From an uncultured Cetobacterium sp. (GTDB taxonomy: Bacteria > Fusobacteriota > Fusobacteriia > Fusobacteriales > Fusobacteriaceae), in NCBI GenBank assembly GCA_934085975.1, contig CAKOHT010000001.1, positions 1 to 64,000 on the forward strand: a stretch of 64,000 nt of DNA, written 5' to 3'. The position numbers and the translations under genes are program-made. Positions 43,958-54,197 of this stretch are shown here, piece by piece. Numbering within the stretch: the stretch's first letter is position 1; each line of letters begins with the position of its first letter. The notes under the pieces are model-generated. The model was not told the DNA's origin. It worked only from the letters and a program-made list of their open reading frames with translations, and did no database searches.

Positions 43958-45610
43958 ATGTCTATGTTTTGTTTTCAATGTCAAGAGACAGCTATGAACG
44001 AAGGCTGTACTGTTAGAGGTGTTTGCGGTAAAACTTCTGAAACTGCTAACTTACAGGATTTATTGGTTCATATGGCTAAAACTGTTTCTGCCTATATTGT
44101 TCTTCTAAATAATAAAATCCCTATAACTGATGATCTTCATCGTTGGATTGTAAACGCTCTCTTCGTTACTATCACCAATGCCAATTTTCATGATGATGCT
44201 ATTATAAGAGAGATTGAGACAGGGGAAGCCTACAGAGCAGCTTTAGAAATAGAACTTTTAAATAATAAAATAGCTGTTCCTGAAAAATATGCTAAATATA
44301 TCAATTGTCCAACTGATCTTAGTTCAGATGATTCTCTTTTAGATTATGCTGAAAAAGTTGGGGTATTAAGAACTAAAAATGAAGATATTCGTTCTCTACG
44401 GGAAACTATCATATATGGCTTAAAAGGAATGTGTGCCTATGTTGAACATGCTTTTAATTTAGGCTATGAAGATATTTCTATATATAATTTTATTGAAGAA
44501 ACACTCGCTAACGTAGATAATGATAAGCTGACTGTTGAGGAATTACTACAAATGATTCTAAATGTTGGGAAAGTTGGGGTTGAAGCAATGGCTCTTCTAG
44601 ATAAAGCTAACACATCAACATATGGACACCCTGAAATAACTAAAATTAATCTTGGTGTTAGAAATAGACCCGGAGTTTTAATATCTGGACATGACTTAAG
44701 GGATTTAGAAATGCTTTTAGAACAATCTAAAGATACCGGTATTGATATCTATACTCACTCTGAAATGTTACCAGGTCATGCATATCCATTTTTTAAAAAA
44801 TATGACAATCTTGTCGGAAATTATGGTGGTTCTTGGTGGCATCAAACAAAAGAGTTCGTCACTTTCAACGGTCCAATTCTATTTACAAGTAATTGTTTAG
44901 TTCCTCCTAGAGGAACTTTGGCTGAATACCTCGAAAGAGTTTATACCACAAACTCTGCAGGCATGGAAGGATGCAAACACATTCTCGCTGATGAAAACGG
45001 ATTTAAAGATTTTAGTGAAATTATTGAAAAAGCTAAAGCTTGTAAAGCTCCTGTTGAAATTGAATGTGGTGAAATTATTGCTGGTTTTGCTCATAACCAA
45101 GTTCTAACTCTAGCTGATAAAATTATTGATGCTGTTAAATCTGGAGCAATCAAAAAATTTTATGTCATGGGAGGATGTGATGCTAGAATGCAAGATAGAA
45201 AATATTACACTGAATTTGCTTTAGCCCTACCTAAAGACTGTGTAATCCTTACTGCTGGTTGTGCTAAATATAGATATAACAAATTAGGTTTAGGAGATAT
45301 CAATGGCATTCCTAGAGTTCTTGATGCTGGACAATGTAACGATTGCTACTCATTGGCCGTTATTGCATTAAAATTAAAAGAAGCTTTTGGATTGGATGAC
45401 GTAAATGATTTACCTATTGTATTTAATATTGCATGGTATGAACAAAAAGCTGTTTTAGTTCTTCTATCTCTATTGTATCTTGGATTTAAAAACATACATA
45501 TAGGTCCTACTATCCCTGCATTCCTAAGCTCCAATGTTCTTCAAGTCCTAATCGATAATTTCAAATTGGGAACTATTAGTAATGTAGAAGATGATTTAAA
45601 AAACTTTTAG
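43958..45610 (+). CDS. hcp: hybrid cluster protein (hydroxylamine / NO reductase)
   Basis: A 550-aa class I Hcp. The N-terminal cluster ligands Cys5, Cys8, Cys17 and Cys23 follow the CxxC-x8-C-x5-C anaerobe pattern (CFQC, then GCTVRGVC). Hybrid-cluster ligands occur in [40 protein letters not shown] and [10 protein letters not shown]. It reduces hydroxylamine in vitro and NO to N2O in vivo. AGGAGGTTATTTTT precedes the ATG. No hcr reductase gene is next to it; rubredoxin may serve instead. Confidence 0.95.
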   Translation: MSMFCFQCQETAMNEGCTVRGVCGKTSETANLQDLLVHMAKTVSAYIVLLNNKIPITDDLHRWIVNALFVTITNANFHDDAIIREIETGEAYRAALEIELLNNKIAVPEKYAKYINCPTDLSSDDSLLDYAEKVGVLRTKNEDIRSLRETIIYGLKGMCAYVEHAFNLGYEDISIYNFIEETLANVDNDKLTVEELLQMILNVGKVGVEAMALLDKANTSTYGHPEITKINLGVRNRPGVLISGHDLRDLEMLLEQSKDTGIDIYTHSEMLPGHAYPFFKKYDNLVGNYGGSWWHQTKEFVTFNGPILFTSNCLVPPRGTLAEYLERVYTTNSAGMEGCKHILADENGFKDFSEIIEKAKACKAPVEIECGEIIAGFAHNQVLTLADKIIDAVKSGAIKKFYVMGGCDARMQDRKYYTEFALALPKDCVILTAGCAKYRYNKLGLGDINGIPRVLDAGQCNDCYSLAVIALKLKEAFGLDDVNDLPIVFNIAWYEQKAVLVLLSLLYLGFKNIHIGPTIPAFLSSNVLQVLIDNFKLGTISNVEDDLKNF

Positions 45611-45614
45611 AATC

Positions 45615-45645
45615 AAAAAGGCAAACTTCAATAGTTTGCCTTTTT
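45615..45645. terminator. bidirectional terminator after hcp
   Basis: A 12-bp perfect stem (45615-45626 with 45634-45645), loop TTCAATA, with T-runs. It overlaps the end of the convergent DUF305 gene. Confidence 0.88.
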
Positions 45646-46353
45646 TAATATCTGCTCCATCTCCTTTATCTCTTCACCCTGACTTAAAATAATTCCATGG
45701 GAGATTTTTATCAACTCTTTATTTTTTCCAAATTTCAAATACTCTTTTGCCATGCTCACAGCACCTTCGTGATGAATAATCATATTTTGTAAATAACATT
45801 TTGTTATAACACTAGCATTATTTACTACTTCATCATAAGGCTTCATATTTTTCATCATTTTTATCATTACTTTTTGCATTTTAGCAAGAAATTTTTCATT
45901 ATCATTTCCTCTCAATTCTCCCGATTCCAATAGTTGTTGCATAATTTCAATTTCTTTTTGCTGAATACGTATTATTCTAGTAGCTAAATTTTTTACATCT
46001 CTATTTTGGGTGTATTTCAAAACACCTACGCTTGTCACTATTGCCGCTTCATGATGAGGAATCATATATATAACAAAGTTATTCCCAACATCTTTCGTTA
46101 AAAAAACTTGTGAACTATTTGACATCATTAAACTGTGGGCATATTCATCATACTCTTTAAAACCTTTCAAATTTTGTGGAATAATATCTTTTAAAGGCGT
46201 GAGTACTGTATATACTTTACTATCCGATTTTACTTCATAATTTAACACCTCGTGTAAATGATTTTCGCCTAAATCGTTACTGTAAGAATTTAAAGAAACT
46301 GTTGAAAATAGAGCTGCTATTCCTACCATTATATTTATATTTTTAAAATCCAT
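45628..46353 (-). CDS. exported DUF305 protein (two-repeat, ferritin-like helices)
   Basis: A 241-aa exported protein with a signal peptide (about 1-22). Two DUF305-type units repeat the same plan: MIPHHEAAI followed by a QQKEIEIMQQLL helix, and MIIHHEGAVSMAKE followed by SQGEEIKEMEQIL. The HHE motifs with nearby Met clusters (AKMQKVMIKMMKNMK) fit the CopM-like family, which binds copper or silver in the periplasm. I use ATG 46353 (AAGGAGG 10 nt upstream) rather than GTG 46374. It diverges from a ZIP transporter gene. Metal binding is inferred. Confidence 0.8.
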   Translation of the reverse strand: MDFKNINIMVGIAALFSTVSLNSYSNDLGENHLHEVLNYEVKSDSKVYTVLTPLKDIIPQNLKGFKEYDEYAHSLMMSNSSQVFLTKDVGNNFVIYMIPHHEAAIVTSVGVLKYTQNRDVKNLATRIIRIQQKEIEIMQQLLESGELRGNDNEKFLAKMQKVMIKMMKNMKPYDEVVNNASVITKCYLQNMIIHHEGAVSMAKEYLKFGKNKELIKISHGIILSQGEEIKEMEQILKKANY

Positions 46354-46496
46354 TTCTCTCAAACCTCCTTGCACTAAAATCTGTGTTATATTATTAAAAA
46401 CAATGGAGAGAATTCCTTTTTAATTTTTTAAAGGATTTTCGCAATAAACTTGTAAAAATAAGCTAAGTACTATATTAAGTAACATAGGAGGGTTTT

Positions 46497-47309
46497 ATGT
46501 ATGAATTTTTAATAAATTTAAATCCTGTTTTACAGGCTTTTCTAGCCACTTTATTTACATATTTTGTTACCATGCTTGGAGCTGCCATGGTCTTTTTTTT
46601 TAAAACGATAAATCAAAAAGTTCTAAATGGAATGCTTGGATTTGCCTCAGGTGTTATGATTGCTGCTTCCTTTTGGTCACTCTTAAATCCCGCCATTGAA
46701 CTGGCTGAAAGTATTGGGATACCTGGATGGAAACCCGCTATTATCGGCTTTTTATTTGGAGGATTTTTCCTCTGGTCCATTGATAAATTTTTACCTCATT
46801 TACATCAAAATCAACCCATATCAAATGCGGAGGGTATATCGACTAACTGGAAAAGAAGCGTTCTTTTAGTTTTAGCAATCACTCTTCACAATATACCTGA
46901 AGGGTTGGCTGTTGGAGTTGCCTTTGGGGCTTTATCTGTAGCTGGTAATGATTCAGCTCTCATTCCAGCAATAGCCCTAGCTATTGGAATAGGTTTACAA
47001 AATTTCCCTGAAGGAGCCGCTGTATCCATTCCACTGCGAAGAGATGGAATGAGCAGACGAAAAGCTTTTTTTTATGGTCAGGCTTCTGGTCTTGTTGAAG
47101 CAATAGCCGGTGTGATTGGTGCTGTTTTTGTTATAAAAATGACTTTTTTACTTCCATATGCACTTGCTTTTGCTGCTGGTGCCATGATTTATGTTGTAGC
47201 GGAAGAATTAATTCCAACTGCTAAGGAGATTCGACATGATGATTCTGGTACCATAGGAGTTATGTTTGGTTTTGCCATCATGATGTTTTTAGATGTTGCC
47301 TTGAGTTAA
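46497..47309 (+). CDS. second ZIP-family metal transporter (GufA-like)
   Basis: A 270-aa ZIP transporter with about eight spans. Metal motifs are [14 protein letters not shown] and [13 protein letters not shown] (in the second, Gln replaces the usual His). It is closer to the GufA/ZIP-II type than the zupT at 17.4 kb (opening [20 protein letters not shown]). Its substrate may be zinc or another divalent metal. AGGAGGG precedes the ATG. Divergent from the DUF305 gene, sharing about 140 bp of promoter region. Confidence 0.9.
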   Translation: MYEFLINLNPVLQAFLATLFTYFVTMLGAAMVFFFKTINQKVLNGMLGFASGVMIAASFWSLLNPAIELAESIGIPGWKPAIIGFLFGGFFLWSIDKFLPHLHQNQPISNAEGISTNWKRSVLLVLAITLHNIPEGLAVGVAFGALSVAGNDSALIPAIALAIGIGLQNFPEGAAVSIPLRRDGMSRRKAFFYGQASGLVEAIAGVIGAVFVIKMTFLLPYALAFAAGAMIYVVAEELIPTAKEIRHDDSGTIGVMFGFAIMMFLDVALS

Positions 47310-47371
47310 TAATTCTTTAGTACTTATTGTAATAGAGGCAATAGCAGAGTAAATATGCTTTTGAAATAACT

Positions 47372-47403
47372 AAAAAAGGCGTCAAAGAAAAAAATTTGAC
47401 GCC
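47372..47403 (-). terminator. terminator of the repeat-protein gene
   Basis: Stem GGCGTCAAA/TTTGACGCC (47378-47386 with 47395-47403), followed on the - strand by six T. On the + strand no T-run follows, so it probably does not serve the ZIP gene. Confidence 0.7.
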
Positions 47404-47468
47404 AAGTTAAATTCATATCCATCCTAGTATTAAATCTATTGTCCTAGAAAAGTTACTAAAATGACGCT

Positions 47469-48104
47469 TTAGTCAGCCTTATTTTTCTCTTTTCCTTCTT
47501 TCATTAATATAACTGTTACTTTATTTGTGTACCTAGATAATTCGTTATAGTCTTTTTCAACTTCAGTCCAATTCGGTTTTGTTTTATCTATCTCCTTTGT
47601 TATTTTTGAGCTTAAATATTCCATTCTCTCAAGATCACTATCTGACATGCCTTTTTTTATAGCTTCTACAACTTCTTTTTCATCTACAGATTTTGGTAAT
47701 ACTTCCTCTAATCCCGTATCAGATACCAAATCATTGGCTATATCATTTTCAAAATCTGCTTCATTTTTATCCATTCCGTTTTCTTTCAAAGTTTTTATTG
47801 TTTCAAGTGCAAGTTTATTTGTATATGTAGATAATTCATTATATAAAGTCTCAACTTTTTCCCAATTTGGCTTTTCTTTTTGAATTTCAGTATCCACCTG
47901 CTCACCAATTTCATTCATTTTGTCTATATTTTCTGAATCTTTACCTATATTTCCCATTATATTTTGAATAAGTTCTTTATTGGCTATTTTAGATGCTACT
48001 GTTTTGTCAATAGTTGGTATATTTTTGCTTGAATCATCTGCTTTTTCTGTGGAAAAAGATATAACTGACAACATAATAGATAAAATAATTAAAATAATTT
48101 TCAT
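47469..48104 (-). CDS. exported protein with two helical repeats
   Basis: A 211-aa exported protein with a signal peptide (about 1-17). Two copies of a helical unit are seen: DTEIQKEKPNWEKVETLYNE (then LSTYTNK) and KEIDKTKPNWTEVEKDYNE (then LSRYTNK), separated by about 90 residues. The W-K/T-x-V-E pattern resembles the helical hairpins of Spy/CpxP-like periplasmic proteins and the WNKVEKLNKE motif of the protein at 49.5 kb. Very acidic. ATG 48104 has AAAAGGAGATAAAGAG; a longer frame to 48143 lacks a site. No exact function known. Confidence 0.65.
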   Translation of the reverse strand: MKIILIILSIMLSVISFSTEKADDSSKNIPTIDKTVASKIANKELIQNIMGNIGKDSENIDKMNEIGEQVDTEIQKEKPNWEKVETLYNELSTYTNKLALETIKTLKENGMDKNEADFENDIANDLVSDTGLEEVLPKSVDEKEVVEAIKKGMSDSDLERMEYLSSKITKEIDKTKPNWTEVEKDYNELSRYTNKVTVILMKEGKEKNKAD

Positions 48105-48275
48105 CTCTTTATCTCCTTTTAATTTTAATATAATCTCTATCACAATACTACAAAAAAAGAAATTAAATCCTTCCTAAATTTATCATTATAATTTCTAAAT
48201 TATCTTAAAATAAGCGTGACAAAACTGTAAAAAATATGGTATTAATCTAAGTAACAAGTCAAGGGGAGTGATTAT

Positions 48276-49412
48276 ATGTTAAATAATTTAAGTACTCATC
48301 GAAACTATCTACATACTATACCAGAAATAGCATTAAATGAATTTAAAACTGCTGAATATATCAGAAAAGTTTTAGATGATGAACACGTTGAATATCATTG
48401 TATTGGAACAAGTACTATTGCCTTTATTTCTGGAAGGAGTGATGTGTGCATAGCTTTTAGAGCTGATATTGATGCTCTACCATTAACTGAAGCGAGTAAT
48501 AATCCATTTCAATCTAGGACTCTTGGAATGATGCACGCCTGTGGTCATGATGGTCACACTGCTATACTGTTAACCTTCATACAAGAAATTAAGCTCCTAA
48601 TGTCTCAAGGAATAAAATTAAAAAAATCTTTAGTTTTTATATTTCAAGCAGGAGAAGAGGGAGCTGGTGGAGCTAGATTTATTGTAGCTGATAGCTACTA
48701 TAAATCTAAAAATATAGAAGCTATCTACGCTCTGCACGTCTATCCTGAGATTAAAGTTGGAGAATTCGCTGTAAAATCTGGTTTTGTATCCCTTCAAAAT
48801 ATAAATTTAGATATCACTCTAACCGGCAAAGGATGCCATGGTGCTCAGCCTCATAAGGGTATCGATTCCATTCTTATCGGTGCAAAATTAGTCGAAGCAT
48901 ATCAGTCAATTAAATCAAGAAATATCCCCTCCTATGAACATTTTTTACTTACGATAGGAGCTTTTCACGCCGGTACAGTTAGAAATATTATTCCCGAAAC
49001 AGTTAATATGCTCGGAACTATCCGACTTGAAAATATCTCCTTGGTACCTTTTATCCAAGAAAGAATGGAAAATATCAACCGTGGATTTGAATTAGCTTTT
49101 GATGTCAAAATTGACATGAAATTTCAACCTTTCTATCCCCCGGTAATCAACGATTCCAATCTTTTTAAAAAGGCTTTAAACGTCTTAAAAAATAAAAAAG
49201 TTTTTACTGATATCTCACTAAGTGGATCGGAGGATTTCTCTTTCTATTCACAAAATGGAACTCCCGGACTACTAGTATTAATCGGTGTTAGAGATGAAGA
49301 AAAAGGACACGTTTGTGCACTTCATAATAATCGATTTGATTTTGAAAATGAAGCATTAATCTATGGAGTAGATTTTTTCAAAAGCTTGCTTCAAGAAAAT
49401 AATGTTCTTTAA
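48276..49412 (+). CDS. M20-family amidohydrolase (N-acyl amino acid / hippurate type)
   Basis: A 378-aa metal-dependent amidohydrolase. Metal and catalytic marks: FRADIDALPL, MMHACGHDGHTA, FQAGEEGAGGARF with the general-base Glu, and GCHGAQPHKGID in the dimerisation domain. Such enzymes remove acyl groups from amino acids or open N-acyl-diaminopimelate. No lysine-biosynthesis genes are nearby, so a general aminoacylase is more likely. RBS AAGGGGAGTGATTAT. Single gene. Confidence 0.9.
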   Translation: MLNNLSTHRNYLHTIPEIALNEFKTAEYIRKVLDDEHVEYHCIGTSTIAFISGRSDVCIAFRADIDALPLTEASNNPFQSRTLGMMHACGHDGHTAILLTFIQEIKLLMSQGIKLKKSLVFIFQAGEEGAGGARFIVADSYYKSKNIEAIYALHVYPEIKVGEFAVKSGFVSLQNINLDITLTGKGCHGAQPHKGIDSILIGAKLVEAYQSIKSRNIPSYEHFLLTIGAFHAGTVRNIIPETVNMLGTIRLENISLVPFIQERMENINRGFELAFDVKIDMKFQPFYPPVINDSNLFKKALNVLKNKKVFTDISLSGSEDFSFYSQNGTPGLLVLIGVRDEEKGHVCALHNNRFDFENEALIYGVDFFKSLLQENNVL

Positions 49413-49485
49413 TCTCATTTTAAAAGGAAATTTTCAACTTATCTTTAATAATATAATAACCATATTATAATTAGGAGGTTTTTTC

Positions 49486-49911
49486 ATGAAAAAATATATT
49501 CTAGTATGTTCTTTTATCCTTTCAGCTTTAGCTTTTTCTGCAACACACGATAACCACCAAAATCAACAAAGCACAATGAATGAGATGCCTATGATGCAAT
49601 CTCAAAATGGTTGTCCTAAATGTAGTAGTGAGATGATGAAAAATATGTCGCAAATGCCTCGATGGAAAGGTGACCAAAAATTAATGAAGAGCAATATGAT
49701 GTATGCAACCCCTGAAATGCAAAAGAGTATGATTGATATTGAACAAAAAGAGTTAGATATCAAAAAAGAGATGTTAGAAGATAAAGTGGATTGGAACAAA
49801 GTTGAAAAACTTAACAAGGAAATTGCTCAAATAAAAGCCGATATACAAACTAAAGTTATGAAACAACACTTTGAAATGATGAAATCCACTGCTACTCCTG
49901 TAAAACAATAG
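49486..49911 (+). CDS. exported methionine-rich protein (Spy/CpxP-like)
   Basis: A 141-aa exported protein with a signal peptide (about 1-18). The N-terminal part is rich in Met, His and Gln with a CPKC motif; the C-terminal half is a helical hairpin (MIDIEQKELDIKKEM, WNKVEKLNKEIAQIK) like periplasmic chaperones of the Spy/CpxP/ZraP group, which cope with metal or envelope stress. Met, His and CxxC could bind copper(I). RBS TAGGAGG. A terminator follows. Metal-related role is inference. Confidence 0.72.
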   Translation: MKKYILVCSFILSALAFSATHDNHQNQQSTMNEMPMMQSQNGCPKCSSEMMKNMSQMPRWKGDQKLMKSNMMYATPEMQKSMIDIEQKELDIKKEMLEDKVDWNKVEKLNKEIAQIKADIQTKVMKQHFEMMKSTATPVKQ

Positions 49912-49915
49912 TAAA

Positions 49916-49950
49916 AAATGAAGAGAGTTCCTTTAACTCTCTTCATTTTT
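49916..49950. terminator. bidirectional terminator between Met-rich and patatin genes
   Basis: A 14-bp perfect stem (49916-49929 with 49935-49948), 5-nt loop, T-rich on both sides. Confidence 0.88.
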
Positions 49951-50805
49951 ATTATTTATCCAATTCAACAATTTTTCATAGTTTTCCCTTGCGTCTTTTA
50001 TACCTAAATTATATAAAGCTTCAATTTTATTCAAATCTCTTTCCAATCTATCTACAAGCACTATATCACTAGGTCTGAAAACAAATGCTTCACCTTTACG
50101 CTCAAGCTCCCATACATCTTTCAAAGCTCGATTATACACTAAATGTCGTTCAATTAGTGCTTCCGCTACTTTAGGATATTTTCTATAATATAATTTTATT
50201 AAAGTTTGTAGTTTTAAAGGTTCCTTCTTGTAACTTTCATCCTCTGTTAAAATAACTACGTTTTTAGTATTTCCATCCAATATCGATTCTGCAATTGGAA
50301 TTGGAGATGCTATCCCACCGTCTAAATAGATTTTTTCATTTACTATTGCCTCTTTGGAAAAGAATGGTAAACTCCCTGATGCAATTAGAGATTCCAAAAG
50401 ATCCTCTACTTTTTTGAAATCTTTCTTAGAAAAAAAATCAGTCCCTCCTCTTATACAATCGAAAGCACCCACTTTGAACTCTAAATCACACTTATTAAAC
50501 GTTTCAAAATCAAAAGGATATAACTCATAAGCCATTTTTCTATATGCAAAATCAATATTTACATAGCTTCCATTCTTTATTAAATATTTATATCCCATAT
50601 ATCTCTCATCATTTAAATATTTTAAAATAATATCAATATTTCTTCGTTTTTGCCTTGAAGCATAGGAGGCTGAATAAATTGCACCTGCTGACACCCCAAT
50701 TGTATATTTAAAATACAACTCTCTAGATAAAAAGTAATCTAAAACTCCAGATGTGTATGCTCCTCTCAATCCTCCACCTTCCAAAACTAATCCTATATTA
50801 TCCAT
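49933..50805 (-). CDS. patatin-like phospholipase
   Basis: A 290-aa cytoplasmic lipid acyl hydrolase of the YjjU/RssA type. The oxyanion hole is GGGLRG (10-15), the nucleophile Ser39 is in GVSAG and the catalytic Asp is in YLDGGIASPIPI. It has no signal peptide or beta-barrel, so it is not the secreted autotransporter type of Fusobacterium. CAGGAGGATTTAAA precedes the ATG. Substrate unknown. Confidence 0.9.
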   Translation of the reverse strand: MDNIGLVLEGGGLRGAYTSGVLDYFLSRELYFKYTIGVSAGAIYSASYASRQKRRNIDIILKYLNDERYMGYKYLIKNGSYVNIDFAYRKMAYELYPFDFETFNKCDLEFKVGAFDCIRGGTDFFSKKDFKKVEDLLESLIASGSLPFFSKEAIVNEKIYLDGGIASPIPIAESILDGNTKNVVILTEDESYKKEPLKLQTLIKLYYRKYPKVAEALIERHLVYNRALKDVWELERKGEAFVFRPSDIVLVDRLERDLNKIEALYNLGIKDARENYEKLLNWINNKNEES

Positions 50806-50956
50806 TTTAAATCCTCCTGAAACAAAACTAATATTTCTTACATATTTTACATTTTATTTTAATATTTTCTTTTATTTTTGTAAGAGTTTTAATATTCTTT
50901 GACTTTTAGCTTTTTTTCTTTTAGAATTATAATAAAACTCACGGAGGAAATTTTAA

Positions 50957-52663
50957 ATGATAAAAAAATTTATAAGTTATTATAAACCTTATAAAAAACT
51001 CTTTTTTTTAGATTTATTTGCAGCTATAACAGTTTCTATTTGTGATTTAATCTATCCCATGTTAAGTAGAGTTGCTGTAAATAACTATATCCCTAATAAA
51101 AATTATCGCAACATTCTTATTTTAGCTGTCGGTCTTTTTGGAATATATATCATTAAACTTGTCTGTAACTACTTTATGAATTACTGGGGTCACGTAGTTG
51201 GTGTTAGAATGCAGGCTGATATGAGAAAAGATGTTTATACTAAACTTCAAAACTTTCCTATAAAATATTTTGATAATACACAAACTGGAAGTATTATGTC
51301 TAAAATTGTAAATGATTTGCAAGAGGTATCTGAACTTGCACATCATGGACCTGAAGATCTTTTTATATCAATAATAATGATTCTTGGTTCTTTTTTTCTT
51401 CTTTTAAATATCAATGTTCCATTAACTCTTATTGTTTTTTCAGTTATTCCTTTCATAGTCTGGTTTACTATTAATAGACGTCAACGAATGTCTGATGCTT
51501 TTTCAGAAACACGTGAAAAAATTGGAGTAATTAATTCAACTTTACAAAATAGTATCAGTGGAATCAGAGTTTCCAAAGCTTTTGTCAATAAAAATGATGA
51601 ACTAGAAAAATTTAAAAAAAGTAATATCGAATTTAAAAAAGCTCGTGAAGGTGCATATAAAGTTATGGCTGAATATGTCTCTGGCATGACTTTTCTTACA
51701 GATATGCTCGACTATCTTGTGTTGGTTTTTGGAGCTATCTTCACATATCAAGGTAAAATTAATTTCGGTGACTTTTTAGCTTATCTTCTATATATTAGAA
51801 TTTTTAGCCAACCTATAAAAAGACTTGTTGGTTTTGTTGAACAATATCAAAATGGTATGAGTGGATTCAAACGTTTTAAAGAGATGTTAGATGAAGATAC
51901 CGAAAAAGACTCTATTAACGCCAAAGAGATTAAAAATATTCGTGGTGATATAAAATTTGAAAATGTCTATTTCAGTCATGACAAAAAAAATATATTAAAA
52001 AATTTCTCACTTGATATAAAAGCTGGTGAAACTTTGGCTCTCGTTGGACCTTCTGGTGGTGGAAAAACTACTATCTGTAATTTAATTCCTAGATTCTATG
52101 ATATTGATAGTGGTGATATAAAAATAGATTCTCAAAGTATCTATAATTTTAAAATTGATTCTTTAAGAAAAAACATTGGTATTGTACAACAAGACCCATT
52201 TCTTTTCACTGGCAGTATTAAAGAAAATCTAACTATCGGAAAAACTGATGCCACTGATGAAGAGATTATCGAAGCTGCTAAAAAAGCTAATATTCACGAT
52301 TTTATTGTAACTTTACCGGATGGCTATAACACAGAAGTAGGAGAAAGAGGAGTAAAACTTTCTGGTGGTCAAAAACAGAGAATTGCTATCGGGAGAATTT
52401 TCTTAAAAAATCCTCCAATTTTAATATTGGATGAAGCTACTTCAGCTTTGGATAATATCACTGAACAACTTATACAAGAATCTTTAGATGAGCTTTCTAA
52501 AAATCGTACAACTATTGTTGTTGCCCACAGACTATCCACTGTTAAAAATGCTGACACCATTGTTGTTTTGACAGATGATGGCATTGTTGAAAAAGGAAAT
52601 CATGAAGAATTAATTGCTAATAAAAACTTTTACTATAACTTACATTTAGGTATTTTACAATAA
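50957..52663 (+). CDS. ABC exporter, fused permease-ATPase (MsbA/BmrA-like)
   Basis: A 568-aa half transporter: six spans in residues 1-300 and an ATPase domain with Walker A (GPSGGGKTT), signature LSGGQKQR and Walker B ILILDEATSAL. It works as a dimer exporting lipids, drugs or peptides. A single copy here suggests a homodimer. CACGGAGGAAATTTTAA precedes the ATG. It is followed after 19 nt by a solute-binding protein gene, an odd pairing because exporters do not use such proteins. Confidence 0.92.
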   Translation: MIKKFISYYKPYKKLFFLDLFAAITVSICDLIYPMLSRVAVNNYIPNKNYRNILILAVGLFGIYIIKLVCNYFMNYWGHVVGVRMQADMRKDVYTKLQNFPIKYFDNTQTGSIMSKIVNDLQEVSELAHHGPEDLFISIIMILGSFFLLLNINVPLTLIVFSVIPFIVWFTINRRQRMSDAFSETREKIGVINSTLQNSISGIRVSKAFVNKNDELEKFKKSNIEFKKAREGAYKVMAEYVSGMTFLTDMLDYLVLVFGAIFTYQGKINFGDFLAYLLYIRIFSQPIKRLVGFVEQYQNGMSGFKRFKEMLDEDTEKDSINAKEIKNIRGDIKFENVYFSHDKKNILKNFSLDIKAGETLALVGPSGGGKTTICNLIPRFYDIDSGDIKIDSQSIYNFKIDSLRKNIGIVQQDPFLFTGSIKENLTIGKTDATDEEIIEAAKKANIHDFIVTLPDGYNTEVGERGVKLSGGQKQRIAIGRIFLKNPPILILDEATSALDNITEQLIQESLDELSKNRTTIVVAHRLSTVKNADTIVVLTDDGIVEKGNHEELIANKNFYYNLHLGILQ

Positions 52664-52682
52664 AACTATTTAAAGGAGAACT

Positions 52683-54197
52683 ATGAAAAAATCTATTCAT
52701 AAATACTTTGCTTTACTCTTTATTATAAATTTTATATTTATATTTGATAACTCTTTTAGTAAAAATAATATTATTACTGTTGCACAAGGTTCAAAACCAA
52801 AATCATTAGATCCTCATACTTTTAATGAATTTCCAACTCTTGGCATAACGGAACATATTTTTAACACCTTGGTCACTCTTGATGACGATGGAACTCCTGT
52901 CCCTGAGCTAGCTGAGAACTTCGTTTATCTCTCTCCAACAGAGATTTTATTTACAATCAAAGAAAATATCAAATTCCATAATGGGGATACATTGACAGCT
53001 GATGATGTTATTTTTAGCTTAGAGAGAATGATGGAAAAACCTGGAAGCAGAGTTATATTAAAAGATATTAAATCAGTTATTAAAACATCTGACAATAAAG
53101 TTCTTGTAACTTTGTATGAGCCATCTGCACCATTTTTAGCAAACTTAACTCTTCCTATAGCCGCTATCATGAATAAAAATTATGTGCTATCTGGAAACAA
53201 CGTCGCTCTACACCCTGTCGGTACTGGACCGTATATGGTCACAAACTGGGGAGACGGAGATAAAATAGTTATGAGCAGTTTTAAAGAATATTTTAAAGGT
53301 GTTCCTAAAAATGATGGATTAATCTTTAAAATTATTACTGAAAATACCAGTCGTTTGGCTGCTCTAGAAACTGGTGAAGTTGATATCATCTATGCTGTAT
53401 CTCCAATCGATTTTCAAATTGTGGAAAAAAATCCCAATCTAAATCTATTACATAAAACTACGACTACTACGGAGCTTATGGTTTTAAATGTACAAAAAGA
53501 AGGATTAAACAATAAAAATATTAGGAAAGCTATCCATATGGCTATCGATAAATCTGGAATTTTAGAAGCTATATTTTTAAATAAAGGTTCCATTGCAACT
53601 TCCCCAATAAATCCAAATATTTTTGGAAGTTATCAAAATTTAAAGCCTGTAAATATCAACATAGAAAAAGCTAAAGATATTATAATTAATGAAACCAAGA
53701 AAAAAAAACTTCCTATTTTTAAAATTTGGACAAGTGAAAATATAGTGAGAGTTCAAATAGCTCAAATTATACAAGCTAATCTAAAAGAAATTGGAATTGA
53801 ATCAAGTATTGAAATTGTAGAATGGGGAACATTTTTAAAGAAAACCTCTGAAGGGGTTCACGACATTCTTTTAACTACGTGGATTTTAGGTGTTAGTGAT
53901 ATTGACACTGTTGTTACTACTCTTTTTGATTCCAACTCTATCGGAGCTGAAGGAAATAGATCTTTTTATAGCAATCCAGCTTTAGATAAGAAGATTGACT
54001 TAGCTCGAACCACAACTGATATGGAAAAAAGAAAAGAGTACTATAAAGATATTCAAGAAATAATTTTAGATGAAAATCCAATAATTCCATTGGTTTATAA
54101 AATTGATGGAATCGGAATCAGTAATAAAATTCAAAACTTTAGGTATAATAAAGCAAGTATGCGAAACTACTACGAAGAGATGATAAATAAAAAGTAG
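52683..54197 (+). CDS. orphan family 5 substrate-binding protein
   Basis: A 504-aa exported solute-binding protein of the Dpp/Opp/Nik family with an N-terminal signal. The pattern GSKPKSLDPHTFNEF, NGDTLTADDVIFSLERM and HPVGTGPYMVTNWG is typical. No permease or ATPase of the importer type follows, so it must share another transporter, possibly NikBCDE in this window. AAAGGAG is 5 nt before the ATG. It ends in a 27-bp palindromic terminator that also fixes its C-terminus (EEMINKK). Confidence 0.85.
   Translation: MKKSIHKYFALLFIINFIFIFDNSFSKNNIITVAQGSKPKSLDPHTFNEFPTLGITEHIFNTLVTLDDDGTPVPELAENFVYLSPTEILFTIKENIKFHNGDTLTADDVIFSLERMMEKPGSRVILKDIKSVIKTSDNKVLVTLYEPSAPFLANLTLPIAAIMNKNYVLSGNNVALHPVGTGPYMVTNWGDGDKIVMSSFKEYFKGVPKNDGLIFKIITENTSRLAALETGEVDIIYAVSPIDFQIVEKNPNLNLLHKTTTTTELMVLNVQKEGLNNKNIRKAIHMAIDKSGILEAIFLNKGSIATSPINPNIFGSYQNLKPVNINIEKAKDIIINETKKKKLPIFKIWTSENIVRVQIAQIIQANLKEIGIESSIEIVEWGTFLKKTSEGVHDILLTTWILGVSDIDTVVTTLFDSNSIGAEGNRSFYSNPALDKKIDLARTTTDMEKRKEYYKDIQEIILDENPIIPLVYKIDGIGISNKIQNFRYNKASMRNYYEEMINKK

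Noticed and set aside
48276..49412. M20 gene as N-acetyl-diaminopimelate deacetylase (dapL)
   Set aside because: The motif set fits the general M20D family and no lysine pathway gene is near.
50899..50933. TTGACT and TATAAT before the ABC exporter gene as a promoter
   Set aside because: The spacer is 23 bp, too long for a normal sigma-70 promoter; the TATAAT alone may be used.
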